A DNA stretch of 64,000 nt from Flagellimonas meishanensis (GTDB lineage Bacteria > Bacteroidota > Bacteroidia > Flavobacteriales > Flavobacteriaceae), in the NCBI RefSeq assembly GCF_019880545.1, contig NZ_JAINVW010000003.1, positions 1-64,000 on the forward strand, written 5' to 3'. The position numbers and the translations under genes were made by a program. Below the pieces are notes generated by a model, which worked only from the letters and a program-made list of their open reading frames with translations, did no database searches and was not told the origin of the DNA. Shown here in pieces: positions 26,229 to 38,282 of this stretch. Numbering within the stretch: position 1 is the first letter of the stretch; each line of letters starts with the position of its first letter.

Positions 26229-28375
26229 AAAAAATTGTCAAAATATTGCTTTTTGGAGCCTTTTTATTGGCTTCACTCCATGTTTCCGCACAAAAAAAGT
26301 TTGAAACCCATGTGGTGAAGCAAGGGGAGACGCTTCAAAGTATTTCCCAAAAGTATCGGGTCACCCCATACACCATTCTTCAATCCAACAAGGAGCTAAA
26401 GAGTGCTGCGGATATAAAACCCAACACCATTCTGATAATTCCTTTGGATGGTTCCGTGATTACCCAGGAAGAAAAACCCAAAGAGGAAAAGGTTGGGGAA
26501 CAGATCCAACCCATCGGCTATAACAGGCACCGGGTGAAAAAAAGGGAAACTCTTTTTGGATTGACCCAACGTTACGACATCACCGAAGAGCAATTGAAAC
26601 GCTACAATATCCAACTCTATTCCGAGCCACTAAAAAAAGGAATGGTTCTGCGTATCCCCAAATTTCCAAAACGAAGTCTGGAGGATGAGCGCGAATTGGA
26701 TATGGAGACCTACACCGTGCAACCAAAAGAGACCCGTTGGAGCATAGCCCATAAATATGGCATTACCGTTGATAGTTTGGTGAAATTGAATCCCGAGTTG
26801 TCAAAAAATTTCAATTATTTGGCTGCTGGTCAGGAGTTGAAACTGCCACGACCCAAGGGGGATAGCCTCAAGGATCAGAAGGTTGAGTTGTTCACATCCT
26901 ATACCGTTCCAGCAAAAATGACCCTTTATAGCTTGGGAAGGGAGTATGGAATTCCTTCCGATTCCATAGTAAAACTGAACCCAGAGATAATGAAACAGGG
27001 TGGGTTAAAGGAAGGAATGGTGATTCGTCTTCCCAAAAAACAGGATCGGTCCGGAGTGGTGAATACGGATAATTATATTTTTTATGAGGTCAAGCCAAAG
27101 CAAAATATCTTCCGTCTTACCCAAAACCTAAAAATGACCCGCGACGAACTTTTCCGGCTGAACCCTGACCTGGAAAATGGGTTAAAAGCGGGCATGGTGC
27201 TCAAACTTCCTAAGGAAAAAGCACAAGTATTGGATGTTAAAAATGCCTTGGTGCTGGACAAGATAAACCTGATTGACAGTATCGATATTGCGAACAAGCC
27301 CAAATTAGTGTTCATGCTTCCCTTCAGGTTGGATCGAATCGATCTAAACGATGACAAGAAAACCAGGAGCCAGATAGCCACTCGACGCGATTTGACCCTT
27401 AGCCTCGGTTTTTACTCCGGTGCCCTTGTGGCATTGGATTCAATCAAAAAGTTGGGCGTATCCGTCAATGTACAAACTTTTGACACGGAATTGAGCCAGG
27501 ACAAGGTCAAGCAAATCCTGTCAAGGGAAAGTATGCAGGGGGTAAGTGCCATTATCGGCCCTGTTGCATCCGGAGCATTGAATGAGGTAGCCGTGCAGGC
27601 CGCAAGCAAGAACATTCCCGTTATTGCGCCCATCTCCTCAAACAGCAACCTGAGCCATGGAAACGTGTTCTTTTCCGTGCCAAGTGATGAGGTTTTGCGA
27701 CAAAAAATGTTGACTTATTTGGGAAAAATCCATAGGGATGAAAACGTAGTCATCATAGCCGACTCCACCCATCAAGTGGCCTATGATTCCATTTTGCGTA
27801 AGTTTCCCGCGGCCCGGATCGCGAAGATCATTGACAACAAGTCATTGCACTTAGATCAATTTCTGATCCAATTGTCCGAGGACAAGGAAAACTGGGTCTT
27901 TTTGGAAACCGATCAGGCCAACATGGTATCCAGTGTGAGCTCTATCCTCAATTCGGCCAATACGGAAGAAGTCAAAGTGCGTATGTTCACCACCAATTAC
28001 AACAGCGCTTTTGAGGATGAGGCCGTATCCAATACCCACCTATCCAATCTGCGGTTTACCTATCCAACATTTTATAGGGAGGTGGGCAATGATGCCTTTA
28101 CCAAAGCATACCAGAAAAAGTATAATGGCCTTGTGCCGGACCGCTATGCCGTCCGTGGATTTGACGTTACCTTCGACGTATTGTTGAAATTGGCGCACAA
28201 GAATAACCTATTTGAAACCTCCAAGATCATTGGTCTTACCGAGTATACCGGAAATAGCTTCAATTACTATAACGATTGGACGTCAGGATATTACAATAGG
28301 GCCTGTTATCTTATGGAGTATGATAGTCTACGAATTAAAGAAGTACAACTGGATGACGTCAAAAGTAACTTATAA
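26225..28375 (+). CDS. LysM-repeat protein with periplasmic-binding-protein-like C-terminus
   Basis: 716 residues from the ATG at 26225, which overlaps the guaA TGA; an ATG two codons upstream is also possible. A signal peptide (1-23, HVSAQ) is followed by about five LysM-like units (near 27-72, 95-145, 152-205, 218-268 and 280-330, each with the GETLxSIAxxYxV or GMVLRIP pattern), and from about 355 a type I periplasmic-binding/receptor fold ([41 protein letters not shown]). It should bind peptidoglycan in the periplasm through LysM and a ligand through the receptor part. Co-transcribed with guaA upstream and OsmC downstream (23-base overlap). Confidence 0.87.
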   Translation: MKKIVKILLFGAFLLASLHVSAQKKFETHVVKQGETLQSISQKYRVTPYTILQSNKELKSAADIKPNTILIIPLDGSVITQEEKPKEEKVGEQIQPIGYNRHRVKKRETLFGLTQRYDITEEQLKRYNIQLYSEPLKKGMVLRIPKFPKRSLEDERELDMETYTVQPKETRWSIAHKYGITVDSLVKLNPELSKNFNYLAAGQELKLPRPKGDSLKDQKVELFTSYTVPAKMTLYSLGREYGIPSDSIVKLNPEIMKQGGLKEGMVIRLPKKQDRSGVVNTDNYIFYEVKPKQNIFRLTQNLKMTRDELFRLNPDLENGLKAGMVLKLPKEKAQVLDVKNALVLDKINLIDSIDIANKPKLVFMLPFRLDRIDLNDDKKTRSQIATRRDLTLSLGFYSGALVALDSIKKLGVSVNVQTFDTELSQDKVKQILSRESMQGVSAIIGPVASGALNEVAVQAASKNIPVIAPISSNSNLSHGNVFFSVPSDEVLRQKMLTYLGKIHRDENVVIIADSTHQVAYDSILRKFPAARIAKIIDNKSLHLDQFLIQLSEDKENWVFLETDQANMVSSVSSILNSANTEEVKVRMFTTNYNSAFEDEAVSNTHLSNLRFTYPTFYREVGNDAFTKAYQKKYNGLVPDRYAVRGFDVTFDVLLKLAHKNNLFETSKIIGLTEYTGNSFNYYNDWTSGYYNRACYLMEYDSLRIKEVQLDDVKSNL

Positions 28376-28757
28376 CGGTGAACTGCGGACTACCTGTGTT
28401 CACCTGAAATCCCAAAACGAATTCATAACCGATGCCCCCACGGACAACAATGGCAAGGGCGAAGCCTTTTCCCCAACAGATACCGTGGCCACCGGACTGG
28501 CCAGCTGTATGCTTACCGTTATGGGCATAAAGGCACAGCAACTGGAAGAAGATTTGGCCGGAGCCACCGCAGAGGTAACCAAGCACATGGCATCGAATCC
28601 AAGGCGTATATCCAAGATTGAGATAAAGATGGACCTGCCCGGACCTGTTTCGGAAAAAAACAGAAAGATCCTGGAGCATACTGCCAATACCTGCCCGGTG
28701 CATCATAGTTTGCATCCCGACATTGAAAAAATAATTGAATTCCATTGGAAAAAATAA
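28353..28757 (+). CDS. OsmC/Ohr-family peroxiredoxin-like protein
   Basis: 134 residues. The open frame reaches further upstream, but conserved sequence begins at [13 protein letters not shown] (ATG 28353), inside the end of the LysM gene. The two family cysteines are C52 (ATGLASCML) and C114 (NTCPVHHSL), which form the redox pair of OsmC-type hydroperoxide reductases. The reaction is reduction of organic hydroperoxides in the cytoplasm. The short overlaps on both sides place it in the guaA operon. Confidence 0.88.
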   Translation: MTSKVTYNGELRTTCVHLKSQNEFITDAPTDNNGKGEAFSPTDTVATGLASCMLTVMGIKAQQLEEDLAGATAEVTKHMASNPRRISKIEIKMDLPGPVSEKNRKILEHTANTCPVHHSLHPDIEKIIEFHWKK

Positions 28758-29272
28758 GCTTCATAGGATGTGTGTTGCTTTTTGGTTTTTTGGGATGGGG
28801 ACAAGAAATTGAAGAAGGAATTCCCTGGAGTTTTGAGAACCGGCTTACTTGGGCCGATTTTAAGGGGAAGGTTCCCCCGGCCGCTGAACCAGCCGCTACC
28901 ACAGCCAGTGGCCTTAGTTATTCCTACACCGCCAATTTGATTCATCACGAAGTTCATTTGAACTTTGAAGTAAATGCGTACTTCTATCCCAACGAGTCTT
29001 GGTATAAACCAGACCAATGTGATGAATTAACCCTGAGTCACGAGCAACTTCATTTTGATATTGCCGAGCTGTTTGCCCGTCAAATGCGGCAGAGGCTGGA
29101 AAGCACTTCGTTTTCAGACAATGTAAAGGAGGAAATTCGGAAAATCTACAGGGAGACTTTGGAGGAATTGCAAAAATTCCAGGAATTGTATGATTGGCAA
29201 ACCGATTTTTCCCGCAATCGAGAAAAACAATTGGAATGGAACCAAAATATAGGTAGCTTACTGGAAAATTGA
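28745..29272 (+). CDS. DUF922-like exported putative zinc protease
   Basis: 175 residues. The only in-frame start that keeps the signal peptide (EKISFIGCVLLFGFLGWGQ) is TTG at 28745, 13 bases inside the OsmC gene. The mature part has LTWADFKG near the N-terminus, a WYKPDQ segment, and a helix with HEQLHFDIAEL, an HExxH motif (H99, E100, H103) with a glutamate at 108. This combination is that of DUF922 proteins, predicted metalloproteases of the envelope. It ends the guaA-LysM-OsmC run. Confidence 0.72.
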   Translation: MEKISFIGCVLLFGFLGWGQEIEEGIPWSFENRLTWADFKGKVPPAAEPAATTASGLSYSYTANLIHHEVHLNFEVNAYFYPNESWYKPDQCDELTLSHEQLHFDIAELFARQMRQRLESTSFSDNVKEEIRKIYRETLEELQKFQELYDWQTDFSRNREKQLEWNQNIGSLLEN

Positions 29273-29332
29273 TCAAACTAGAATTTTCGATCCCTTAAGC
29301 ACAATATTAGGAGATTGAACACACCAACAAAC

Positions 29333-30142
29333 ATGAAAATTCTCAAAAAAGGGTCCTATTACGGGACAAAAAGATCAGAGTTACAAAATGATGGCTTTGT
29401 TCTCTCTGAATATGGATATCATGCACCTGAAACCGATTGGCATTACCATGAAAATCCTTATTTCATGTTTGTTTTGGAAGGAAACCTAAAGGACATTAAC
29501 CGCAAGGGCACCAATTTATGCCCTCCAGGAAGTTTTATTTTCCACAATTGGCAGGATATCCATAAGAATACTAAAGAAACCCAGTATGCCAAAGGTTTTC
29601 ATATTGAATTGGATAGTGCATGGTTCAATGAAAAAAGTCATGGTCCTTTACTATGGGAGGGAAGCACATTGCTAACAGATCCGAGGTTGTACCAGATTTT
29701 TCTAAATATATATAGTGAGTTCCATATTAATGACGACCATTCCGGCGTTTCCTTGGATTGTTTGATGCTTCAGTTGTGCAATGAACTGTGCGATATCAGT
29801 GAAGTTAAATTACAAAGAAGGCCTCAATGGGTTGGCAAACTTCAAGAAATCATTTATGATGATCCCATGCAGGTAACCTTGAAATCATTGTCCGATATTC
29901 TGGGGATACATCCCGTGCATTTATCCCGAAGCGTTCCCAAATATTTGGACACCACCCTGGGGGACTATATCAGAAGGAGTAAATTGAGACGATCTTTTCA
30001 TTTGCTTATAGACTCCAAGCATTCTCTCACGGAAATCGCCTATTTATGTGGTTTTGCGGACCAAAGTCACTTTACGCGTTCTTTCAAGCAATATTTTAAC
30101 AAAACTCCAAAGTCTTTTAGAAGACAATTGGGTGGATGTTAA
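29333..30142 (+). CDS. AraC-family transcriptional regulator
   Basis: 269 residues from the ATG at 29333 (a TTG six codons upstream is less likely). An N-terminal cupin-like part (about 1-150; ETDWHYHENPYFMFVLEG, with histidines typical of the sensory cupin) precedes the AraC/XylS DNA-binding domain with both helix-turn-helix units: SLSDILGIHPVHLSR and the signature SLTEIAYLCGFADQSHFTRSFKQYF near the C-terminus. The ligand is unknown. It ends shortly before the serine hydrolase gene on the same strand (60 bases), which is a plausible target. Confidence 0.9.
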   Translation: MKILKKGSYYGTKRSELQNDGFVLSEYGYHAPETDWHYHENPYFMFVLEGNLKDINRKGTNLCPPGSFIFHNWQDIHKNTKETQYAKGFHIELDSAWFNEKSHGPLLWEGSTLLTDPRLYQIFLNIYSEFHINDDHSGVSLDCLMLQLCNELCDISEVKLQRRPQWVGKLQEIIYDDPMQVTLKSLSDILGIHPVHLSRSVPKYLDTTLGDYIRRSKLRRSFHLLIDSKHSLTEIAYLCGFADQSHFTRSFKQYFNKTPKSFRRQLGGC

Positions 30143-30201
30143 ATTCATTCTATTTTCAAAGAGAGCCATTGATTTTCTTTGTCCCTGTTAAATTTCGAAA
30201 A

Positions 30202-31272
30202 ATGACTAAAAGGTTTTTGTGTATTGTTTGTTTTGCGTTCCCCGTGGTTTTAAGCGCCCAATTGGATTTTTCTGAAGGTAACCGCAGCTCAAATCCGTTG
30301 CTTAATCAGATGGAGGAAAATGTGATTAAGGGTGATTATGAATACATTACGAGTATACTAGTGGCAAAAAAGGGCAAATTGGTGTATGAGGAATACTTTA
30401 ATGGCAGCACGGTGGACACCAAGCACAATACACGGTCCGCGACCAAGACCATAGCCACTATTTTGGTGGGACTGGCCTTAGAAAATGGACATATCGGTTC
30501 TGAAAAAGACAGGATATTTACCTATCTAAAACCCCGCAAACCCATCCAAAATGAAGACCCAAGAAAAGATGAGATTACCATTGAGGATTTGCTTACCATG
30601 AGTTCAATATTGGAATGTGATGACAATAATTCTTTTTCTAGGGGCAATGAAGAAAGAATGTATATCATTGAAGACTGGCTTCAGTTTTTTGTGGACCTTC
30701 CTGTGGGATCTTATCCATTTGGCCCCAAACCCGAGGAATCGCCCTATGGCAGGGTTATGCGTTATTGTTCTGCCGGGGCAGTGGCATTGGCCGAAGTGGT
30801 ACAAGCCGCTGTTGGACAGCCAGCGGATGCATTTTTAAAGGAAAATTTTCTTGATCCTTTGGAAATCAAGGATTTTGAATTTGATTATACTCCCACCCAT
30901 GTGTTGAACACGGCGGGAGGAAGCGGATACAAAAGCAGGGATTTTTTGAAGATGATACAAGTATTCCTTCAAAAAGGGCAATGGAATGGAGAAGAACTAC
31001 TTTCTGAAGACTGGATAGCCAAGGCAACCCTGCCCAAAGTCAATGCAAGACCGGATGTGGATTATGGCTATTTGATTTGGTTAAAATCGTTCGGGTCTGA
31101 GAAAAAATATAGCACTTATTATATGTCTGGAAACGGAGGGCAGAAAGTATTGGCTATCCCAGAACTTGACTTGGCCGTGGTCATCACAACCACCAATTAT
31201 GGCAATAGAAAAGCCCATGGATATACTGATGAGCTCATGGACCGCTATATTGTGCCAGCTTTTGAAAAATAA
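30202..31272 (+). CDS. Exported serine hydrolase of the beta-lactamase fold
   Basis: 356 residues from the ATG at 30202; the frame is open upstream but without conservation. A signal peptide (1-19, VLSAQ) is followed by a class C beta-lactamase/AmpH-like domain. The catalytic SxxK is SATK (S79, K82), the Tyr motif is YCS in MRYCSAGAVAL, and the third motif position has NGGQ. These enzymes cleave amide or ester bonds, often D-amino-acid peptides of the wall or small esters. It follows the AraC gene and may be controlled by it. Confidence 0.86.
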   Translation: MTKRFLCIVCFAFPVVLSAQLDFSEGNRSSNPLLNQMEENVIKGDYEYITSILVAKKGKLVYEEYFNGSTVDTKHNTRSATKTIATILVGLALENGHIGSEKDRIFTYLKPRKPIQNEDPRKDEITIEDLLTMSSILECDDNNSFSRGNEERMYIIEDWLQFFVDLPVGSYPFGPKPEESPYGRVMRYCSAGAVALAEVVQAAVGQPADAFLKENFLDPLEIKDFEFDYTPTHVLNTAGGSGYKSRDFLKMIQVFLQKGQWNGEELLSEDWIAKATLPKVNARPDVDYGYLIWLKSFGSEKKYSTYYMSGNGGQKVLAIPELDLAVVITTTNYGNRKAHGYTDELMDRYIVPAFEK

Positions 31273-31300
31273 TATCACCTGCTTAATGGATTAAAGAAAG

Positions 31301-31585
31301 TCATTGATTCCTTAACTGTAAAATGATATACATAACCTCAATTTTGGGAGCTTCCACCATCTCATAGCTTTAGGATCTCTTTTGGCCCAATCGGATTCCC
31401 GAAAAGGTCATCAATGATTCTTTATAATCTCAGATATATAATCATGTATACTGGTCTACACTGGGCAATTTCGTATAGTATTTCTGCAATAGACCCTGGA
31501 TGGCCTTGAACTGAGGTTCCCGGTTCTTGGCCCTGCGCATCAATTCCTCATGGGATAGGGCACTTTTGAGTTTTACAATTTGCAT
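31301..31585 (-). pseudogene. Decayed gene: ABM/YdhR-like small protein
   Basis: On the minus strand, ATG at 31585 starts MQIVKLKSALSHEELMRRAK and continues REPQFKAIQGLLQKYYTKLPSVDQYT, typical of a small dimeric alpha/beta-barrel (monooxygenase-like) protein. Then an in-frame TGA replaces the expected Gly, and another TGA replaces the Trp of the family's YIWDS (read YI*DYKESLM). Frame +1 then gives FRESDLAKRDPKA, and frame 0 returns with YEMVEAPKIEVM and a natural stop at 31301. Two stops and two compensating indels make it a pseudogene. It begins 16 bases after the TIM-barrel gene stop, on the same strand. It occupies the 329-base gap 31273-31601. Confidence 0.75.
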
Positions 31586-31601
31586 CAGAATTGGTATGGA
31601 T

Positions 31602-32561
31602 TTATAGGTTCCGCAGGTAATCGATACTCTTCTGTAAGGCAACGCTGGGATTTTCTACCAAATCTTGCTCCACAAAAAAGTGTTTAACACCAGATTTTTG
31701 TCCTTGGGTGATTATGGATGGAATATCCATGGCACCACTCCCCACCGTTGTCATTTGGGGCCAAAGTGCAATCCACTGGTCTGCCGTTCCACCGTCTCCT
31801 TCAAAATGGGTGATTTCCTTCATATCCTTCAAATGTAGAGCAATATAGCGGCCTGGATTGGCTTTCAGTAGCTCTACCGGGTCCATGCCACCTGCCGTGG
31901 TCCAATAAATATCCATTTCAAAAAAGACCAATTCAGGGTCGGTATTGTCCAGAATTATGTCCAACGGAATTCGTCCATCCATTTCGTGCAGTCCGTAGCC
32001 ATGGTTGTGGTACAAAAACTTGAACCCTTCTTTTTTGGCATTTTCTCCAATTTTGTTGAAGCGGTCAGCCATACGTTTATAGTCGTCCAATGATTGCCTA
32101 AGGTCTTCTGGAATTGCTGAAATACCAAAACAATCCAGTCCAAGGGTACGAACGGCTTGGCCAACAGTTGGCATATCGGTTTCCAAGGTCACCAAATCAA
32201 TATGTCCCGAGGTAGCTCTGAGTTCGTGCTCGTCCAACAGGGCTTTAAATTCCTCTGCGGTCTTTCCAAAAAAGCCGCTACCTGAAAACCCGATGCTGGG
32301 CACTATTTGTTTCCATCGGTCCCAAGCTGCGGTCGAACTGAAAGGGTAGGGACCATATATTTCAATTTCCGTGTAACCCATTTGGCGCAAAAGGGCCAAG
32401 GAGCCTTCCAAATCATTTTCCAATAGTTTCGGTAGAGAGAACAGTTGGATGCCAATGCTGGAGAGCCCTTTTTTGGATGGGGAGGCACCCGCACCCAGGC
32501 CCATGACCATGGTGGCGCTGGAAGCCAGGGCAGCACTCTGCAAAAATTTACGTCTTTTCAT
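31602..32561 (-). CDS. Exported sugar phosphate isomerase/epimerase (TIM barrel)
   Basis: 319 residues. A Tat-type signal KRRKFLQSAALASSAT starts the protein, so it is probably exported folded to the periplasm. The remainder is a xylose-isomerase-like TIM barrel with IGIQLFSLPKLLENDL, YTEIEIYGPY, FKFLYHNHGYGLHEMDG, VFFEMDIYWTTAGG and ALHLKDMKEI, which supply the metal Glu/Asp/His set. The family acts on sugars or inositols. It follows the next TIM-barrel gene (19-base gap) on the same strand, so the two likely share an operon and pathway. Confidence 0.88.
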   Translation of the reverse strand: MKRRKFLQSAALASSATMVMGLGAGASPSKKGLSSIGIQLFSLPKLLENDLEGSLALLRQMGYTEIEIYGPYPFSSTAAWDRWKQIVPSIGFSGSGFFGKTAEEFKALLDEHELRATSGHIDLVTLETDMPTVGQAVRTLGLDCFGISAIPEDLRQSLDDYKRMADRFNKIGENAKKEGFKFLYHNHGYGLHEMDGRIPLDIILDNTDPELVFFEMDIYWTTAGGMDPVELLKANPGRYIALHLKDMKEITHFEGDGGTADQWIALWPQMTTVGSGAMDIPSIITQGQKSGVKHFFVEQDLVENPSVALQKSIDYLRNL

Positions 32562-32580
32562 AACGGGTGTTTGTTAAGTT

Positions 32581-35447
<2,867 letters not shown>

Positions 35448-35488
35448 CCACCTGAAATACCGATAAAGATTTCGACTAAACAATTTTC

Positions 35489-37357
35489 ATGGAAGAGAAG
35501 AAGCTGGATATCAATTCCATAATCGGATTTGTTCTGATTTTTGGGATTCTAATTTATATGTTCTACCAAAACCAACCCACACCGGAGGAGTTGGAGGCCC
35601 AAAAAGCGAAACAGGAACAAGTTGAGGCAGAAGCGAAAGTGGCCGAGAAGAAAGTGGACACGCCCAGAGTACAGCAGACCAAGCCCCTTGACATTAATGA
35701 TTCCACTGCGGTGGCTGGCTATAAAAGTGCTGTAGGGGCTTTTGGCTTCACAATGGCGAATGAGGGAACCACGGTATTGGAAAATGAAGTGCTCCGGCTG
35801 GAAATCGCTAACAAAGGGGGTCAGATTGTGGAGGCCAAGATGAAGAACTTTGTCACATACGATTCTGTTCCTGTGTATCTGGTCAAAGATGGCAATGCCA
35901 ACTTTGCGCTTAATTTTTCCACTTCAGACAATCGTGTGCTAAGCACTTCCGATTTATATTTTGAGCCAACGATTTCCAAAAATGGAAACAATGAGGTGCT
36001 TTCCATGAGAGCGAAGGTATCCGATAATCAGTATCTGGAATACCGGTATGAAATGAGACCCAACGAGTATTTGTTGGATTTTACGGTTCGTTCCCAAGGA
36101 CTCAACGGGGTCATCAATGGTAGCAGACCTTTGGATTTGACCTGGGATATGAAAGGTATCCGCCACAATAAGAGTGTACAATACGAAAATCGCTACACCC
36201 GGTTGACATATAACCATGAAGACGGAAAAATCAGTAAGCTTTCCGAAAGTAGTGATTTGGATGAGGAGACCGAGGAAGACGTAAAATGGTTGTCGTACCG
36301 CCAGCATTTTTTCAGTTCCATTTTGGCCACGGAGAATCGTTTTAAAACAGCAGAGCTCAGTTCCAAGAATTTGGTGGAAGAAGAAAGCAAGGAAGAATTG
36401 TTCACTAAGGAATATAACTCAAAAGTGCCATTGGAACTCCAAGGTGGCGAACTGTCCCAACAGATGTATTGGTACTATGGGCCTACCGATGTAAAGATTT
36501 TAGACGATTACAAGGATTTGGCCCTGGCCGATTCCATCCCGTTTGGGTGGGGCATATTTGGTTGGATTAACCGCTATATTTTCACACCCTTTTATGGTTT
36601 CTTGAGCTCTTTCCTTCCCTACGGAATTGCCATTATAGTGATGACCATTTTGGTGCGATTGGCCCTTTCGCCCGTAACCTACAAATCGTATCTGTCACAG
36701 GCAAAGATGAAGGTGTTGAAACCGGAGATTACCGAGATCAATGAGAAGTACAAGGACAACGCCATGAAAAAGCAGCAGGAGACTATGAAGCTGTACAACA
36801 AGGCTGGTGTCAGTCCCATGAGCGGATGTATCCCTGCATTTTTGCAGTTGCCCATTTTCTATGCGCTGTTCATGTTTTTCCCTACCTCTTTTGAACTACG
36901 GCAGAAGTCCTTCCTATGGGCGGAGGATCTCTCCTCGTACGATACCATTTTCAATTTGCCGTTCACCATCCCATTTTATGGGGACCATGTGAGCCTGTTC
37001 CCGATTTTGGCCTCGGTAGCTATCTTCTTTTATATGATGATGACCACAGGACAGAGCATGCAGATGCAACAACAACCGGGAATGCCCAACATGAAATTCA
37101 TTATGTACCTATCACCCATAATGATGTTATTCTTCTTTAACAACTATGCCAGTGGGTTGAGTTTGTACTATTTTGTTTCCAACCTGATCACAATCTTCAT
37201 CATGTTGGCCATCAAAAGGTACATTTTGGATGAGGATAAAATCCATGCCCAGATCCAGGAAAACAAAAAGAAACCCAAAAAAGAAAATAGGTTCCAGCGC
37301 AAAATGCGGGAGATGATGGAGCAGGCGGAGGAACAAAAAAAGTTGGGCAAGCGATAA
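35489..37357 (+). CDS. yidC: Membrane protein insertase YidC
   Basis: 622 residues. An N-terminal membrane helix (about 7-25) is followed by the periplasmic beta-supersandwich domain (about 90-340), then the conserved insertase core with five helices near 360-600, containing SYLSQAKMKVLKPEI and SPMSGCIPAFLQLPIFYALF, and a very basic tail (KKKPKKENRFQRKMR). It inserts proteins in the inner membrane with or without SecYEG. The length is normal for Bacteroidota YidC. Confidence 0.96.
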   Translation: MEEKKLDINSIIGFVLIFGILIYMFYQNQPTPEELEAQKAKQEQVEAEAKVAEKKVDTPRVQQTKPLDINDSTAVAGYKSAVGAFGFTMANEGTTVLENEVLRLEIANKGGQIVEAKMKNFVTYDSVPVYLVKDGNANFALNFSTSDNRVLSTSDLYFEPTISKNGNNEVLSMRAKVSDNQYLEYRYEMRPNEYLLDFTVRSQGLNGVINGSRPLDLTWDMKGIRHNKSVQYENRYTRLTYNHEDGKISKLSESSDLDEETEEDVKWLSYRQHFFSSILATENRFKTAELSSKNLVEEESKEELFTKEYNSKVPLELQGGELSQQMYWYYGPTDVKILDDYKDLALADSIPFGWGIFGWINRYIFTPFYGFLSSFLPYGIAIIVMTILVRLALSPVTYKSYLSQAKMKVLKPEITEINEKYKDNAMKKQQETMKLYNKAGVSPMSGCIPAFLQLPIFYALFMFFPTSFELRQKSFLWAEDLSSYDTIFNLPFTIPFYGDHVSLFPILASVAIFFYMMMTTGQSMQMQQQPGMPNMKFIMYLSPIMMLFFFNNYASGLSLYYFVSNLITIFIMLAIKRYILDEDKIHAQIQENKKKPKKENRFQRKMREMMEQAEEQKKLGKR

Positions 37358-37445
37358 TTTTCCATTTTTGGATTTTTTTTGGAGGTTCCATTAAACCTTT
37401 TGGTTTGGCAATGGTCTAATTCCAATAACCTACAAAATCCATTTT

Positions 37446-38009
37446 ATGAAAAATTTGAAATACCTACCATTTATTTTAGCATTCACCTTTGTTGGGTCCA
37501 CGGATTATGTTGAGGCACAGGTACGTCGCCCTATTGTGAAAACTGCACAAAAAAAGCGTAGAGTTGTAAAGCGTAAGGTCCGAAGGCACAACCGAAGGGT
37601 GGCCCGTAGAACTTTGCGATCCTTGCCGAGAAATACCCGGCCCATCGTATTTCGAAGAGTGTCCTACTACCCGGTGGGCGGAATGTACTTTGTGCAACGA
37701 AGAGGGGTTTATGTAAGAGCATTTCCACCACGGGGATTCCGATTGGGATTATTGCCTGCCACGGCCATTGCGCTCACCGTTCGCGGAGCTGCGTACAGGT
37801 ATGCGGATGGGGTTTATTATCAAGAAGTGGATGGTGAATACGAAGTGGCACACCCTCCAGTGGGCGCCATTTTGAAGGAACTTCCCGAAGATGCGGAGGA
37901 AATCGACTTTGATGGGGTTCCCGCCTACGAACTTAACGCTGCTGTATACAAAGCTGTGGAAGATGGCTATGAACTTATTGATGTCTTGGAGGAGGAAGGG
38001 CAGGAGTAG
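37446..38009 (+). CDS. DUF6515 exported basic protein
   Basis: 187 residues. A signal peptide (1-24, YVEAQ) is followed by an Arg/Lys-rich segment (about 27-60, with RRVVKRKVRRHNRRVARR) and then an acidic C-terminal half with repeated small beta units (YRYADGVYYQEVDGEY, and VYKAVEDGYELIDVL). The pattern matches DUF6515, a Bacteroidota family that is otherwise uncharacterised. A highly basic N-terminus and an acidic C-terminus suggest binding of a polyanion or self-association; this is inference. Confidence 0.75.
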   Translation: MKNLKYLPFILAFTFVGSTDYVEAQVRRPIVKTAQKKRRVVKRKVRRHNRRVARRTLRSLPRNTRPIVFRRVSYYPVGGMYFVQRRGVYVRAFPPRGFRLGLLPATAIALTVRGAAYRYADGVYYQEVDGEYEVAHPPVGAILKELPEDAEEIDFDGVPAYELNAAVYKAVEDGYELIDVLEEEGQE

Positions 38010-38036
38010 ACAGCAATCCTAGATTATCCCATAAAA

Positions 38037-38064
38037 AAACTCCCCCAGATTTTTGGGGGAGTTT
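38037..38064 (+). terminator. Terminator-like hairpin after the DUF6515 gene
   Basis: AAACTCCCCCA (38037-38047) pairs with TGGGGGAGTTT (38054-38064). The trailing T run is short on the plus strand and longer on the minus strand, so it may act in both directions. Between it and the fasciclin terminator (38241) I see no gene. Confidence 0.75.
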
Positions 38065-38240
38065 GCCATTTATTGGTGTAGTTTGGAAAGATTTGGGACT
38101 TCAAAGATGCGGTATGATTTTCTCAAAAAAAATTAATAGTTGTCAAAGCCGCTGTTTTGTATGGTAACTGGATGGCTTTTGATGTGTCATCGACGAACGG
38201 TATCCCGTCATATGTCGTTATCAACTTTCAATACCACTAG

Positions 38241-38275
38241 AAAATAAAAAAGGGCCGTGTTTCCAGGGCCCTTTT
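38241..38275 (-). terminator. Terminator of the fasciclin gene
   Basis: AAGGGCC (38250-38256) pairs with GGCCCTT (38267-38273); read on the minus strand the stem is followed by a T-rich run from AAAATAAAAAA. It lies just after the stop of the gene ending at 38283. Confidence 0.85.
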
Positions 38276-38282
38276 CTCCTTT

